From Gonocerus acuteangulatus (lineage: Eukaryota; Arthropoda; Insecta; Hemiptera; Coreidae), in contig OX328123.1 of NCBI GenBank assembly GCA_946811695.1, positions 121,361,118 to 121,425,117 of the forward strand: a stretch of 64,000 nt of DNA, given 5' to 3'. The notes beneath the pieces were generated by a model that made no database searches, was not told the DNA's origin, and worked only from the letters and a program-made list of their open reading frames with translations. The translations under genes were made by a program, and so were the position numbers. The stretch's first letter is position 1, and each line of letters begins with the position of its first letter. Positions 43,490-55,204 of the stretch are shown in pieces.

Positions 43490-45420
43490 ATACACGACGG
43501 TACATACAACACAGAACAGAGGTACTCCACAAGGATCAGCTTGTTCACCACTACTATGGAACCTAATTACGGACAGTTTACTTACAACAGAAACCCCTGA
43601 AGGGACAGAGATTATAGCATTTGCTGACGACATTCTACTTACAGTAGTTGGGACAAACTTAACTGAAATAGAAGAACGTTCGAATTTAACTTTAGACACA
43701 ATTAATGATTGGACGAACAGAAACAAACTTACGTTTAACTTGGAGAAATCGACATACACACTATTTACAAGAAGACGAAATATACCTAAATTAGACATTA
43801 CTCTAAATGGACAAACTATTCAAGAAAAAAATGTTATTAAGTACTTAGGAGTTTATATTGACAAGTTGAAATGGAACTATCACATTACTAACTTACAAAC
43901 ACGACTATTTTCAATAATAAATGGACTATCGATGGCTGCCAGAGTCACTTGGGGTCTTAATTCTGACGCATTAGCCACAATCTACAAAGGGGCGATTGTC
44001 CCCATTTTGACGTACGGGATTGAAATATGGGGCCATGCTTTAAGTGTGAAAAGAAATGTGAAAAAACTAGAACGAGTACAGCGATTAGCTGCGATTAAAA
44101 TATCCAGGGGATATCGTACATTATCTTATGAAGCATCATGTGTTTTAGCTAACACATTGCCAATTCACATCAAAGCTGAGGAAATGATAAGGCTACATAG
44201 GTTATTGAAATTGAAAGAAATTCCAGAAGACTTTACTTATCAGAATATCACACCACAAGACATAGAACAAGACATACGGTTCACGAACTGGTTACACCCT
44301 AAAGACAACATTGTAGCGGCTGACGATGTAGAAACAACATGGACTTATCACATTTACACGGACAGAAGTAAAAGCAATGACTGTGTTGGTTCTGCATACA
44401 TAATACTAAAAGACGACATAACTATTGACAGAGGACAATACAGACTATCACCACTATGTACGAACAACCAGGTAGAAAACTTTGCAATTATAAAAGCAGT
44501 AGAAACACTATATTCCATCAGTCACGACGGAGACAGATGCATAATATACACTGACAGCAAGACAAACATAGCACGAATATACAACAGCCAAAATCATAAC
44601 GAACAGACTGAAAACATTAGAACACTACTTATTATGTGTAAACAGAAAAATGTGACAGTTACAATAACCTGGATTAAAGGACATTCTGGACTATTAGGGA
44701 ACGAGGCAGTTGACTTAATCGCAAAATCAGCTTCAAAAGACACGACATTACCTATATCTTACTCTAAACTTACATCACAGACTATAAAATCACGACTAAG
44801 AGACGAATCAATGCGAAAACGGGACGAAAGATGGGCGAACACAACTAAAGGAAGACATTTACACAAATTCATACCTACAATACTCAAGAGACAAAAATTA
44901 ACACTAAACAACTTTAAAGTAACACAATTTATATCAGGACATGGACCGACGAAAAGTTATTTATACAGATTTAAACGAATCAGAAATAACACATGTAAAT
45001 GCGACAATACAACTGAACAGACTTACGACCACCTCCTGTATGACTGTACATTACTGGACGGACCCAGGACAAAACTCATTAAGGACATTACCTTACAGGA
45101 CGGAACTTGGCCCATTGGCAAACCTGACTTACTACTTACATATTTTAAGGAATTTGATGCATTTATTAAGAATTTGGACCTTGCAACATTCAATGAAATC
45201 ATCTGATTGTACACATATGTAACTTATTACATATGTATATAATTCTTTATTTGTTTTCTTTACTTGTTTTTTTTTCTTTGTTTTTTTGTTGTTAGTTTTT
45301 CTTTTTTATTATTTTCAATATTGTATTAAATATTAAATTAAAATGTCTTATACATCTATGTACGTAATCAAAATACGTGCAGTATCCAAACGGATGGCAC
45401 TCGTACTTTAAATAAACTCC
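43488..45420 (+). mobile_element. 5'-truncated non-LTR retrotransposon (LINE) of an RNase H-bearing clade
   Basis: The open frame covers the C-terminal part of reverse transcriptase plus RNase H and a Cys/His tail (see CDS). After TGA at 45204 there is a 3' UTR with T runs, a GGATGGCACTCGTACTTTAAA phrase in pieces and AATAAA near 45409. The RT domain upstream of GTPQGS is missing. Such truncation is normal for LINE insertion. Confidence 0.85.
43491..45206 (+). CDS. LINE ORF2 fragment: RT C-terminal half, RNase H, zinc-knuckle-like tail
   Basis: 572 codons are open without a stop. RT motifs: GTPQGSACSPLLWN near residue 12 and FADDILLT near residue 48 (the YXDD-type box as FADD). The thumb follows: YLGVYIDKLKWNYHI and YGIEIWGHA. 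RNase H from about residue 285: YTDRSKSND (first Asp present, Gly of the usual TDGS replaced by Arg), ENFAIIKAVETL (Glu), IYTDSKTN (Asp) and GHSGLLGNEAVDLIAK (last Asp). The tail has CKCDNTTEQTYDHLLYDC, a C-C-H-C knuckle typical of R1/I/Jockey-like elements. The frame runs back through the adjacent poly(A), so no natural start exists. It is a non-LTR element gene, not a host gene. Confidence 0.9.
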   Translation, partial: YTTVHTTQNRGTPQGSACSPLLWNLITDSLLTTETPEGTEIIAFADDILLTVVGTNLTEIEERSNLTLDTINDWTNRNKLTFNLEKSTYTLFTRRRNIPKLDITLNGQTIQEKNVIKYLGVYIDKLKWNYHITNLQTRLFSIINGLSMAARVTWGLNSDALATIYKGAIVPILTYGIEIWGHALSVKRNVKKLERVQRLAAIKISRGYRTLSYEASCVLANTLPIHIKAEEMIRLHRLLKLKEIPEDFTYQNITPQDIEQDIRFTNWLHPKDNIVAADDVETTWTYHIYTDRSKSNDCVGSAYIILKDDITIDRGQYRLSPLCTNNQVENFAIIKAVETLYSISHDGDRCIIYTDSKTNIARIYNSQNHNEQTENIRTLLIMCKQKNVTVTITWIKGHSGLLGNEAVDLIAKSASKDTTLPISYSKLTSQTIKSRLRDESMRKRDERWANTTKGRHLHKFIPTILKRQKLTLNNFKVTQFISGHGPTKSYLYRFKRIRNNTCKCDNTTEQTYDHLLYDCTLLDGPRTKLIKDITLQDGTWPIGKPDLLLTYFKEFDAFIKNLDLATFNEII

Positions 45421-45929
45421 CACGATGGAGGGTTACTCCAACGTGGAAAACAGGAAAAAAACATCCTGAATACCGCTTTTTAGAAAAATCATATTGTCGT
45501 TTTCCCAACTTTTCCTTGACTGCCCAATTAAATTAATGAGATAATTATACCTTCTTTCTTGAAGGCTTTGGAAGGACCCCTAGGAAGGCAGCCTTCAGGA
45601 ATTCCCAGTCCTTCGCCAATGGTTTCCCATTAGCCATAAGTAACCCTTCACCAGCCTCTCAATGGATTACGCAGAAAATTAGATACAGGGATTTGGGAAA
45701 ACAGAGAAGGAAAACTCTAAAGGAGTGCGGAAGTTAGGAAAGTTTTCAGCGGGCTAAAAGTGCCCAGAGCGCTCCTTCTAAGCCACATACAGACGGTTCT
45801 CCTTTTTCCAAGTTTCCCTATCTTGGTATTTATTAAACCACAAAAATAAAAAGAAAATGCGGGCAAAGTTTAGAATCTTGGAGTGGCAGAGGTCATTCCC
45901 TTCCCACGGTGTTTGAACTTGACTTTCAG

Positions 45930-46129
45930 CACATTCCGTAGAAATGTAGCTATTAAAGCTGCACTCAAAAACCGCGTTTCCTCCGTGGGGAGAAAACCTG
46001 CTAATGAAGTCGGCCTTATGACGCAATCCGGAGGTGCCGATAAGAAATGTCCACGTTTCAGACCAGTAATACGTCACGAAAATACAAGAGATTTAAATTT
46101 TGTGTGTGAGTGAATGTGTCTGTGTGTGT

Positions 46130-46175
<46 letters not shown>

Positions 46176-46930
46176 GTATATATTTGTCTGTTCACCCTCT
46201 GTCTTCCCCAAAAGTGATACAATTTTAATCAAATTTGGTACAAAAATACTTCGTTCCATTTGAAAGGTTAAGTTCGTTACCCAGTAGAATCTGTTCCAGG
46301 TACATGACAGGTATTAGTAATTGAACGTGAAGACTGTAATGCAACCATCTATAACCGTGTTTGAGTAAAGTTTAAACGTGACTTTTTGGGGGGAATTTTG
46401 AATATATTTCTATATATCTCGAAACCGGTTACAAATCGTTTTTAGCATTCGCAAGAGTATTACATTTCCTACAAAAACTGTTCTTTTGCATTTCTATATA
46501 GAGCGATTCCATTCCGAGAAATCGGTAGGTACTAAAAATTCTGAAGTGTCGGCTTCGTTCTCCTGAAAGTTTTTTTTTGTTTCTATTCGCCTCAGTTTTA
46601 ATTATTTGTTTCTTTTTAATTATATTTAACAGTTAAATGAGTATTTTAGTAAACAAGGTAAATAAACGAGATAGATATTTGTAGTACCTTATGTTTTCCA
46701 AGAGCAAGAGTTCAGAATGGCAGAAGGGATATTTCTGCATAGGACACCAGCAGTTTATTGTTGTATTGCCTACAATCTAGCTCCTCAGATTTTATTCTAA
46801 AAGTTTACACTTTTCGTCAATGATCAAAACAAAACTTTTACAGTTTCTATTCAAATCTTACCAAATGAACCTATAATAAGAACGAAAACGGGCTAAACTG
46901 ACGGAGTTCCAGCGTTTCGGACTTTTTAAA
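45930..46930 (+). repeat. R2 dispersed repeat
   Basis: Hairpin GCGTTTCCTCCGTGGGGAG near 45973, CAATCCGGAGGTGCCGATAAG, an (AC)n/(AT)n tract at 46127-46180, GTCTGTTCACCCTCTG, AATCAAATTTGGTACAAAAA and GTTAAGTTCGTTACCCAGTAG. It ends ACGGAGTTCCAGCGTTTCGG then AC and a T run. Same architecture as 37845-39725, more diverged. Confidence 0.65.
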
Positions 46931-47039
46931 ACATTTTCATCGATTATTCAAGGCGCAATATATACACCCCCGGTTTATGTAATTATTTATATGTATTTCC
47001 ATTTTAATTCTGTATTCGGACGAATCGCCTTCGTTGAGG

Positions 47040-47275
47040 GCGCTCACAAATAAATATAAAAAAAAATAAATATACGTTTATGTTTGTTGCTATCACTTCG
47101 GAACTCGGGATCCGAACATTTCCAAAAATGGCGATAGAGTGAGGTCGTTAACCAGCATAATTGGTCCATTAGGAGTGTAATGTTTATGTCGCTGTTTGGA
47201 TGAACGTCAAACATCTTCATTTCCATCAACACCTGTAAAAAGTGAACCTCGCGCGAATTTCACAATAAAAACATG

Positions 47276-47330
<55 letters not shown>

Positions 47331-47400
47331 CACACATACAAATTTGAGCTACCGTTATTTTCGTGATCAATGAGGACTGAAAAGTGAAGTTTTGTTGTGC
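47040..47400 (-). repeat. R1/R2-related repeat fragment with (AT)n
   Basis: GGTCGTTAACCAGCATAATT and GGTCCATTAGGAG occur near an (AT)n tract at 47279-47329. It is too diverged to assign to R1 or R2. Confidence 0.4.
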
Positions 47401-47460
47401 GTATGCGGGTTTCCTCACTAATCAGGGAGGGCGAAAATGACCAAAAAACATCTCTGCAGC

Positions 47461-47727
47461 CATGGGCTTATATAGAAAATAATTTCGGGTGGGGCTGGGA
47501 AAATTTCGGGGGGAGGGGCTGAGACCATTTCCGGGGTATGAAATACTAAATATTTAGAGCTTGGAATAGTTTTAGGCAACTAAAACGCTATTACACGTAA
47601 TATAAAATATATTTTATAAACTAAGTGATCTTATTTAATTTATATTTAAGGGTTTTTACCATCAAATCGAAATTTCGGGGGGGGGGGGGCTGCAGCCCTC
47701 TCAGCCTCCCCCTTATATACGCCCATG
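47461..47727. mobile_element. 267-bp hAT-like MITE
   Basis: Ends CATGGGCTTATATA and TATATACGCCCATG are inverted. The perfect 8-bp duplication TCTGCAGC flanks it (47453-47460 and 47728-47735). The interior has TTTCGGGGGGAGGGG-type G-rich blocks near both ends. No coding capacity. The 8-bp site suggests a hAT-type transposase acted in trans. Confidence 0.82.
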
Positions 47728-48264
47728 TCTGCAGCATTCTCAGCTTTTTAGACAAGTTAAAGGAAATATAATTTAAATGATAAAACGAAATTCACGGAAA
47801 TAAACTAAACAAGAAAATTGATAAAGAAATTTGATAAATAAATTTCTTTGAATGATTCTGATAATGCAAAACATATAGAGAATGATGTACTACAACGATA
47901 AATAGAATTGTGTTATAAAATTAATTGTTTTTCTATTGAATCGTCTTTATTTCTTTTTCAACTTAATTTACGTAATCTTTTGTTCTTGATGTTTCATGTA
48001 TCCTATATCGCCTGCTATAAAATTCCCCCCTAGGCATTCTCTAGTGGTACGTATCTGTATATTGATTCACTTATAGAATAGATTGTTTTTCTCATGATAT
48101 AAAAATTTTAATAATGTTAATTTTGTACTGTTTGCTTATTTCTTTCTACATGTTGTTTACTTTCTAACTACCTATCTGCCAAATTTTCATTGTTTTTAAA
48201 AATAAGATTGGTTCAAATTTATTGTTATTGTATGTATATACATACTACGCTCATTTCTGCCTTT

Positions 48265-49583
<1,319 letters not shown>

Positions 49584-49611
49584 TTTACTTATAAGTTGTA
49601 TATATTTTTTA

Positions 49612-49646
49612 TCTGAAGAAGGCTGCCAAAGTGCAGCCAAAACGTC
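49612..49646 (+). ncRNA. hammerhead-like motif, degenerate
   Basis: CTGAAGA, A, a stem GGCTGC/GCAGCC and AAAACGTC follow each other. Compared with the hammerhead core, T is A in CTGATGA and G is A in GAAAC, so activity is unlikely. It lies just beyond the 3' end of an R1 repeat. Confidence 0.25.
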
Positions 49647-50072
49647 AAATACAGATTTCTTCCTGAAGGTCTGACGTTTTTTTCTCCTAGCCGAATCCCA
49701 ACCATACCTTGTCTTCGTATCACTGCAACGGCTAACTATCTCCATCTCAACTATAAAATGTTTTTATTAGGAACGGAACAGACTTATTGAAAAAGAATCA
49801 TATTCCTCCTCATTTAGATTTACAATAATTAGAAGGATTTTTTTGGGATAGAATAGTGCAAGCAGATTGTAAAGGAATATAATAAATAACTTATAATTTT
49901 AAACAAAATGTCAACGGCCCATTATGCTCCAATGAAATCATATTCTTGGGTTGGGCGAGAGATTTATTATGGTCAAAGAGGATAAATAATGTATGGATCT
50001 CGTATGTTGAGTTTTTACGTTGTGTTAAATTACAACACGGAATGTAATATAACACAATTCTCTTGTGTATAG

Positions 50073-50378
50073 AGTGGTAAGGTTAGCTCAGTGGTAGAGC
50101 ATTAGACTAATATGCTGGGGAATCTAAGTTCAAATCCCGAGCAAGCAATAATTATCTTCTAGTGTCTTCGTTCATAGGTTGGATTCGGCCTCCCTGAACG
50201 TCCCTAGGTCAACCTAGCCTCTAATTAATTTAGTAATGGATATCCTGCAAAGAGGAAAATCAGACGGCCGGAGCATCGCACTGACCAAACTATCTCCCTA
50301 GTGTTCCATATGGTCATGAATCATATACTTAATCATATAGTATCTGCCCCTCTGGGCCCTCTTTCACGGGACTGATTC
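50073..50378 (+). repeat. tRNA-derived SINE, family A
   Basis: Head AAGGTTAGCTCAGTGGTAGA with B-box-like AGTTCAAATCCC, body GGTTGGATTCGGCC and tail TCTGCCCCTCTGGGCCC .. GGGACTGATT. It is the sister of the copy at 34811-35096 (minus). Confidence 0.85.
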
Positions 50379-50399
50379 ATATATATACATAAAGAAACT

Positions 50400-51105
50400 C
50401 CGTATAAAAAGTGCTAAAATTATGAGAAAGATGTGTCGAGAAAAGTAGCGAAATAGTCCAATTATGGGAGTGGGTTCACTCAAGAACGAAAGTATTAATG
50501 TATCAATAACTTTATTTACAGGAAAAGTTGTGAATATAGTTGCATTTTTATTTATATATGTGAATACAAATAAATTTATATTCACACTTATGAATATGAA
50601 TTTATTTTTTTAAATTTTTACGTCCATTAGAATTAACGCAGAATTTTAGTAAGGGTTATCTATAGGTCAGCACCCTTTTCTAGCCAGGATAGAACTACTG
50701 GGCTACTAGAACTATTGGACTACTATCGCCGGGCTATCTATAGGCTGCCATTCTTTTATAATGCCAACAGCACATGGTCGGTCACCCACGCTGGTACTGG
50801 CCACGCCCGACGTTGCTAAACTTCGGTGATCGATGGGAACCGGTCTATTCAACGTTTGCCAAACTCAGTATATATTGCATTAAACTAATGATAAAGGTGT
50901 GTTGTGAATATAAGCAAAATCGGTCTAACAGAAGTGGGGGCTATCTCTGGTATAAAATTAAATTTACAAAAATCATAATTAAGTCATTATAAATACAACC
51001 TAAATAAGTTAAAAAAACAAAACAAAAAAAAAACAACCGCTGTAAACCAATCACCATGCTGAGGAATGTGCTGTGTTATGCATACTCTTCTTATCACGCA
51101 CTTTT
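50400..51105 (+). repeat. R1 dispersed repeat fragment interrupted by the 5S SINE
   Basis: R1-type phrases (GAGAAAAGTAGCGAAATAG, AAAATCGGTCTAACAGAAG and the end TGAGGAATGTGCTGTGTTATG) flank the 5S-derived SINE at 50650-50850. It ends in a hairpin-forming CATACTCTTCTTATC / GATAAGAAGAGTAT. Confidence 0.5.
50650..50850 (-). repeat. 5S rRNA-derived SINE
   Basis: On the minus strand 50832-50763 reads ATCACCGAAGTTTAGCAACG, TCGGGCGTGGCCAGTACC and GTGGGTGACCG, then GTGCTGTTGGCATTATAAAA and a tail ending CTGGCTAGAAAAGGGTG .. CTATAGATAACCC. It is closer to 5S rRNA than the copy at 36230 and retains the intermediate element. Confidence 0.85.
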
Positions 51106-52800
51106 GATAAGAAGAGTATAAAATAAAACATGAAATGCAAACAAAAAGTTAATTCGGGCAATGGTTCCTGTAGCTTTTTCTGGTAGTTGTACTACCAGTT
51201 TTTATGACCTAGGAATTATGAAACCTCAGCATATAAATTTCTGGTTCCGCGTCATCTGGTCGAGTTCATAAGCGGCTTTTCCTTCCTACATTCTAAAAAA
51301 TTCATTTTTTTTTTTAATAAGGAATTATCTGTGTTACAAGTAAGCGAAAAGATTAAAGGAAATAATGGAGGATATGCTAAGAGAAATATAAGGATGATTA
51401 GAGACTCACGTAGCAGAACTCGGAGTGACGTGGACCAACAACGTCAGCGGCCTTTGATTCACCAACGATTCAGTCAACATTAAATCAAATCAATAGACCT
51501 TCTATATTTAGCCATTTAATCCACCAATTCTCTTCGACGATGAAAATAAACTTTTCAACAGCTGATACTCCCCATGTAGGTCTCAGATTGGACGTGGCCT
51601 TTGTAGGAGAAGATTCGCCCCATAATTATTTTTTATTTTAAATTGGCAGATGTTCATACATATAAAAACCTTTAACTTTTCGAATCGATTTTAATCATGA
51701 CACTATCGAATTTAAACAGCTGTTTAGCAACGGCCATCTTTATTTTAATAGTGTTGAAGTGGCTCTATCAGTCTTCCTAAGTTGAGACTCAACAATTTTG
51801 GGAATTTTTGAAAATGACTATGTTAATGAAATATTGCTAGTTAATTAATATGCATCAGGCCGAAGGACGACAAATAAAACTGATTTATTATTCACAGTTA
51901 GCTTTTCCAGTGCATCATCAGGATACTAAAATTAGATTTTTTTTTCTCGGATCCTCAAAAATGACGTAATGATCCCAAATTGTCTGCACATTTTGCAGCT
52001 TCATCCACTCTAATATGCACAAATGTGCGTTTATAGAATATAAAGTAAATGGTAAACAATTATTTCCATGATAGACACCGGTTCATTCGGTTTTCAAAGA
52101 TTTTCTTAAATATCATAAGTAAACTGTTGGGAAATCGTTGCATGTGGAACGTTAGCATAATAGGTAATTTTTATATACAAAAAAGCTATAGGAGATCATT
52201 AATGTAATTTTTAGAGTGGAAAATTTACGCTTAAAGTTTTGGAAGAATTAACTCTGTTCTAATCAATGTATATACGGCAGAAAAATGACCGTAAACAGAC
52301 AGCTGTCGCTTTTCTGTACTTTTGAGTAATTGAACAACAAAAATCTTCCAGATTTTATAAATTATTTATTTTTTTTAAAAATGCATGTTTCCTACAAGAA
52401 TAGCAATAAGTTCTAAATCGATATATTCAAGGTCTCTATTTTAAAGTTTCTGCGATTTGGATCTTTTTATTCATACTAACCTTAAGTTCATGGTTATTTT
52501 GAATTTTTAGTTTTAGTTCAATGTAGATTTAAGATGTTTTTATTTTTCATGTAAATCCTGTCTAGAAAAGAATATCAGACAACCCGACCCAAAAATCTCT
52601 CTTATTTATAAGTGGACGTTAAAATTTCGTTTAAATTTATTCATTCTGAGATAAATGAGTTGTCCGGAAAGGTAGAGTTTAGTTAGTTATAAACAGTTTT
52701 TACCATGCAATTACTTGAATATAATTTTATATTAATATGTGGGGATTGTAAAGGAGTATTTTCATGAATGGAGTAAATAAGCGTTCGATAATAATGTTAA
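51106..52800. other. no certain gene; one possible untranslated exon
   Basis: Mostly AT-rich and unassigned. At 51410-51480 (minus) a GC-richer patch ends in TGCTAC followed by the donor GTGAGTC and contains CACGTCAC and TGACGTTG, CRE-like words. It could be an untranslated first exon or promoter of shep, but nothing else supports it. Confidence 0.3.
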
Positions 52801-52808
52801 AATGAAAC

Positions 52809-52862
52809 CTTGTAAATGGCTGAGAGATAGAGGCCGTCATATCCATGTCCTGGTGCAGGCAT
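52809..52862 (-). CDS. shep: candidate first coding exon of shep
   Basis: The minus strand has ATG with a good context (ACCATGC) and an in-frame TGA two codons upstream. It is open for 18 codons, MPAPGHGYDGLYLSAIYK, to AAG followed by GTTTCA. It ends in phase 0, exactly what exon A at 35594 needs. Gly/Tyr/Pro composition suits a shep N-terminus, and the surrounding 52820-52930 is GC-richer than average. The donor is weak and no homologous N-terminus was recognised. If real, the protein would be 387 residues with a 17.2-kb first intron. Confidence 0.3.
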
Positions 52863-52944
52863 GGTTCACCACTGACTGAGTGGGTTATTGGTGGGGGTAG
52901 CTGCACTTTCCCAGGACGATGAGTGTCTTCTAGTGACTCACTCA

Positions 52945-54970
52945 ATCCTATGACCTTAACGATAAGGTGACATCTCTCTCTCTCTCTTTACTCACTGATA
53001 AGGCACATTCTGTTTGTCCCACCCAGATTCTCATTTGAAAGACGATCAAGTTTTTGCCTTACAGCTGTTTGTGTTTCTGTCGAGTTGTTATTTTCTAAAT
53101 TGATGTTATTAGTTCAGGGTGCATTCGTAAAATCGTTGCTATATTTGATTGTTGAGAGGGGGTAACATAATCTCTGCAGGAATATCTTCGGAAGACCTTA
53201 TATAACAATAATTGAGGGCTGTGTAAATCGTAAACATTTTTTTTCTCTTTAATTCGAAAGAAATTAGCCACGTTATGAATTGTCAAGTAATAAAATGCAA
53301 ATGGTCGATCTACATGTCAAGTGTTCATAAACTCGAATGCTAAGTGTCTGTGGATTTCAATTTAGTCTATTATTACTGAAAGAGGAAACAATATACTTTG
53401 AGTAGGTCATTTTTATTAATCCGGGGGTTTTGGGGGGACTTTTTATATGCTTTCAGCTTTCGTTACTATTCACGTTTATAATTGAATGAGTTAGTCAATT
53501 TAGATTTACTGGAAATATACAGAAGCAACTAGATGGGGTGTGAATATAGGAAGAGTGAGAATAGAGAAAAGTTATAGAACAGATAATTACATTAATAAGA
53601 ACTTATGTAATGGACATTTAAAATATAAAATGTACTGAATTAAAAGGAATGTTGTGAAAAAGGAAATTGGAAAGAATGTCCAAGAAAAAGGCCACAAAGA
53701 ATATTTAGGGGCTTTAATACAAAAGAAGATTTTTGGCTAGACCAAAACAATAAATGTCCACATTATTGTTAAGAAAATTTAAAAACAACATGTTGTCATG
53801 ATTAAGTCACTGATCACTGTATTTATGCACACGAACATTGAGACAACTGATGAATATAAAAAAGAAAAGAATATTTTATCAGTAAAATTACATTACTTGA
53901 ATTACGTATGCGCTAAGCCTGGAATTAAAACAGTCTGCTTAATTAATGCTTGATTGCTGGCGAATCATTCTCAACGAAAAATCATTACGAATTGGAGGTT
54001 AAATCCTTTACTTGAATTAGTAAGTCAAGAACACATGAGCTGTAGCAATACTACAGATCCGTCACCACCAATTCACTGGTAGTACGGGTTGGAGAAAAGA
54101 CTTTCCTCTCTAAAAGGTAATCTATCGACAGCTGACAAAAAACCTGGGCTTTTCATTGCTCACTAAAGGATATGTTCAGAGATATTATACTTTCTTAGGG
54201 GCAGCTGATCGAATACTGCTTGGGGGTTGTCACTTTCAACGACGGATTCGTCAAAGAAAGTGCCATATTTCTTAATTGATGTTTAATAAGGGTGGAAACC
54301 AGTAAAAACTCAGGGGATTGAATGCCGATGACAAGAAAATTATGAATATTATTCAGCTTACAAACCAGGCTGATAAAAAATAGCAAACTCACACCGAGAA
54401 ATTGAAAGTGTTACTGATGGATCTTGAAGAATGTGTGATATGCCTTAGACGAGCTTAGTACTTCTTCTTCCTATTAAGCTGGCTTTGTGACAAGTGACAA
54501 GTACTCGGTCTCACGATGGTGGAAAAGTGTGTCCAGTAGAGTCCGTCAAGATACCAATTTGTCACTAAACACTTGTTGGGCTGTTTGCAAGATGTGACAA
54601 GAGGCAACTGTCGTAGAAAGACAGACAATGAGTTTGCTGCTTAGTAAATAATTTCATAAGACATAAGGAACCTGTTTACTCTTTGTAGGTGGCAAGTACT
54701 AACCTAGTGTAAACTGTGAAGTAGGTAATGAAAGGGGTTTTAGTAAAGAGATTCTGAAGAAGTATTATTAGAATAATTAAAATATTTTACATACTAAGTG
54801 GAAAGATAGAATCAGGGCCCCTTAGGGGAAAGAAACTCGACCTAAAAGATCTATTACTAATTGGATAATTGGGATTGAAAATCAGTATACATAATTGTTT
54901 GAGATATTTCAGCAATCTGGAAACGGGTTGAGACTTATGATAAAAATTTAAGTAAAGAATTCTTTGAAAT
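52945..54970. other. no gene seen
   Basis: AT-rich. A short CT repeat lies at 52974-52987. Short frames at 53095 and 54195 have no splice support or family. No transposon ends were recognised. Confidence 0.4.
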
Positions 54971-54989
54971 AGTAAAATGTTTCAAGATA

Positions 54990-55165
54990 ACAATTTTTTT
55001 GTAGTAACATCCCTAATCAACAGATGCTGCTGGGTTCGTGGTAACCCTTATCAGCAAAGGCTACTCTTATCGGAACTCAGCAACATGGGTTCCGCCCACA
55101 GCATTCACTTGCTACCACATTCTGCAGCTGCAATTTTAGACCTCGGGCAGGAAAAAAGGTATGAC
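54990..55165 (+). pseudogene. possible LINE reverse-transcriptase fragment
   Basis: One frame reads LIGTQQHGFRPQHSLATTFC, which resembles the QHGFRPGHS box of some non-LTR reverse transcriptases. A second frame is also open (NPYQQRLLLSELSNMGSAHS and onward, donor-like GTATGA at 55158). The patch is GC-richer than its surroundings. Either reading is weak. Confidence 0.2.
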
Positions 55166-55204
55166 CTTAGAGACAAACCATTTTTTTTTAAGAAACCACA
55201 ATAG

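Noticed and set aside
43385..43798. 137-codon minus-strand frame with a Phe run
   Set aside because: It is the antisense of the LINE frame and of its adjoining poly(A).
44941..45222. 93-codon plus-strand frame
   Set aside because: Out-of-frame shadow of the LINE C-terminal region.
50073..50150. A functional tRNA gene (also at 2529, 17757, 35020, 40299, 43327)
   Set aside because: Acceptor and anticodon stems do not pair well, and the heads continue into shared SINE bodies.
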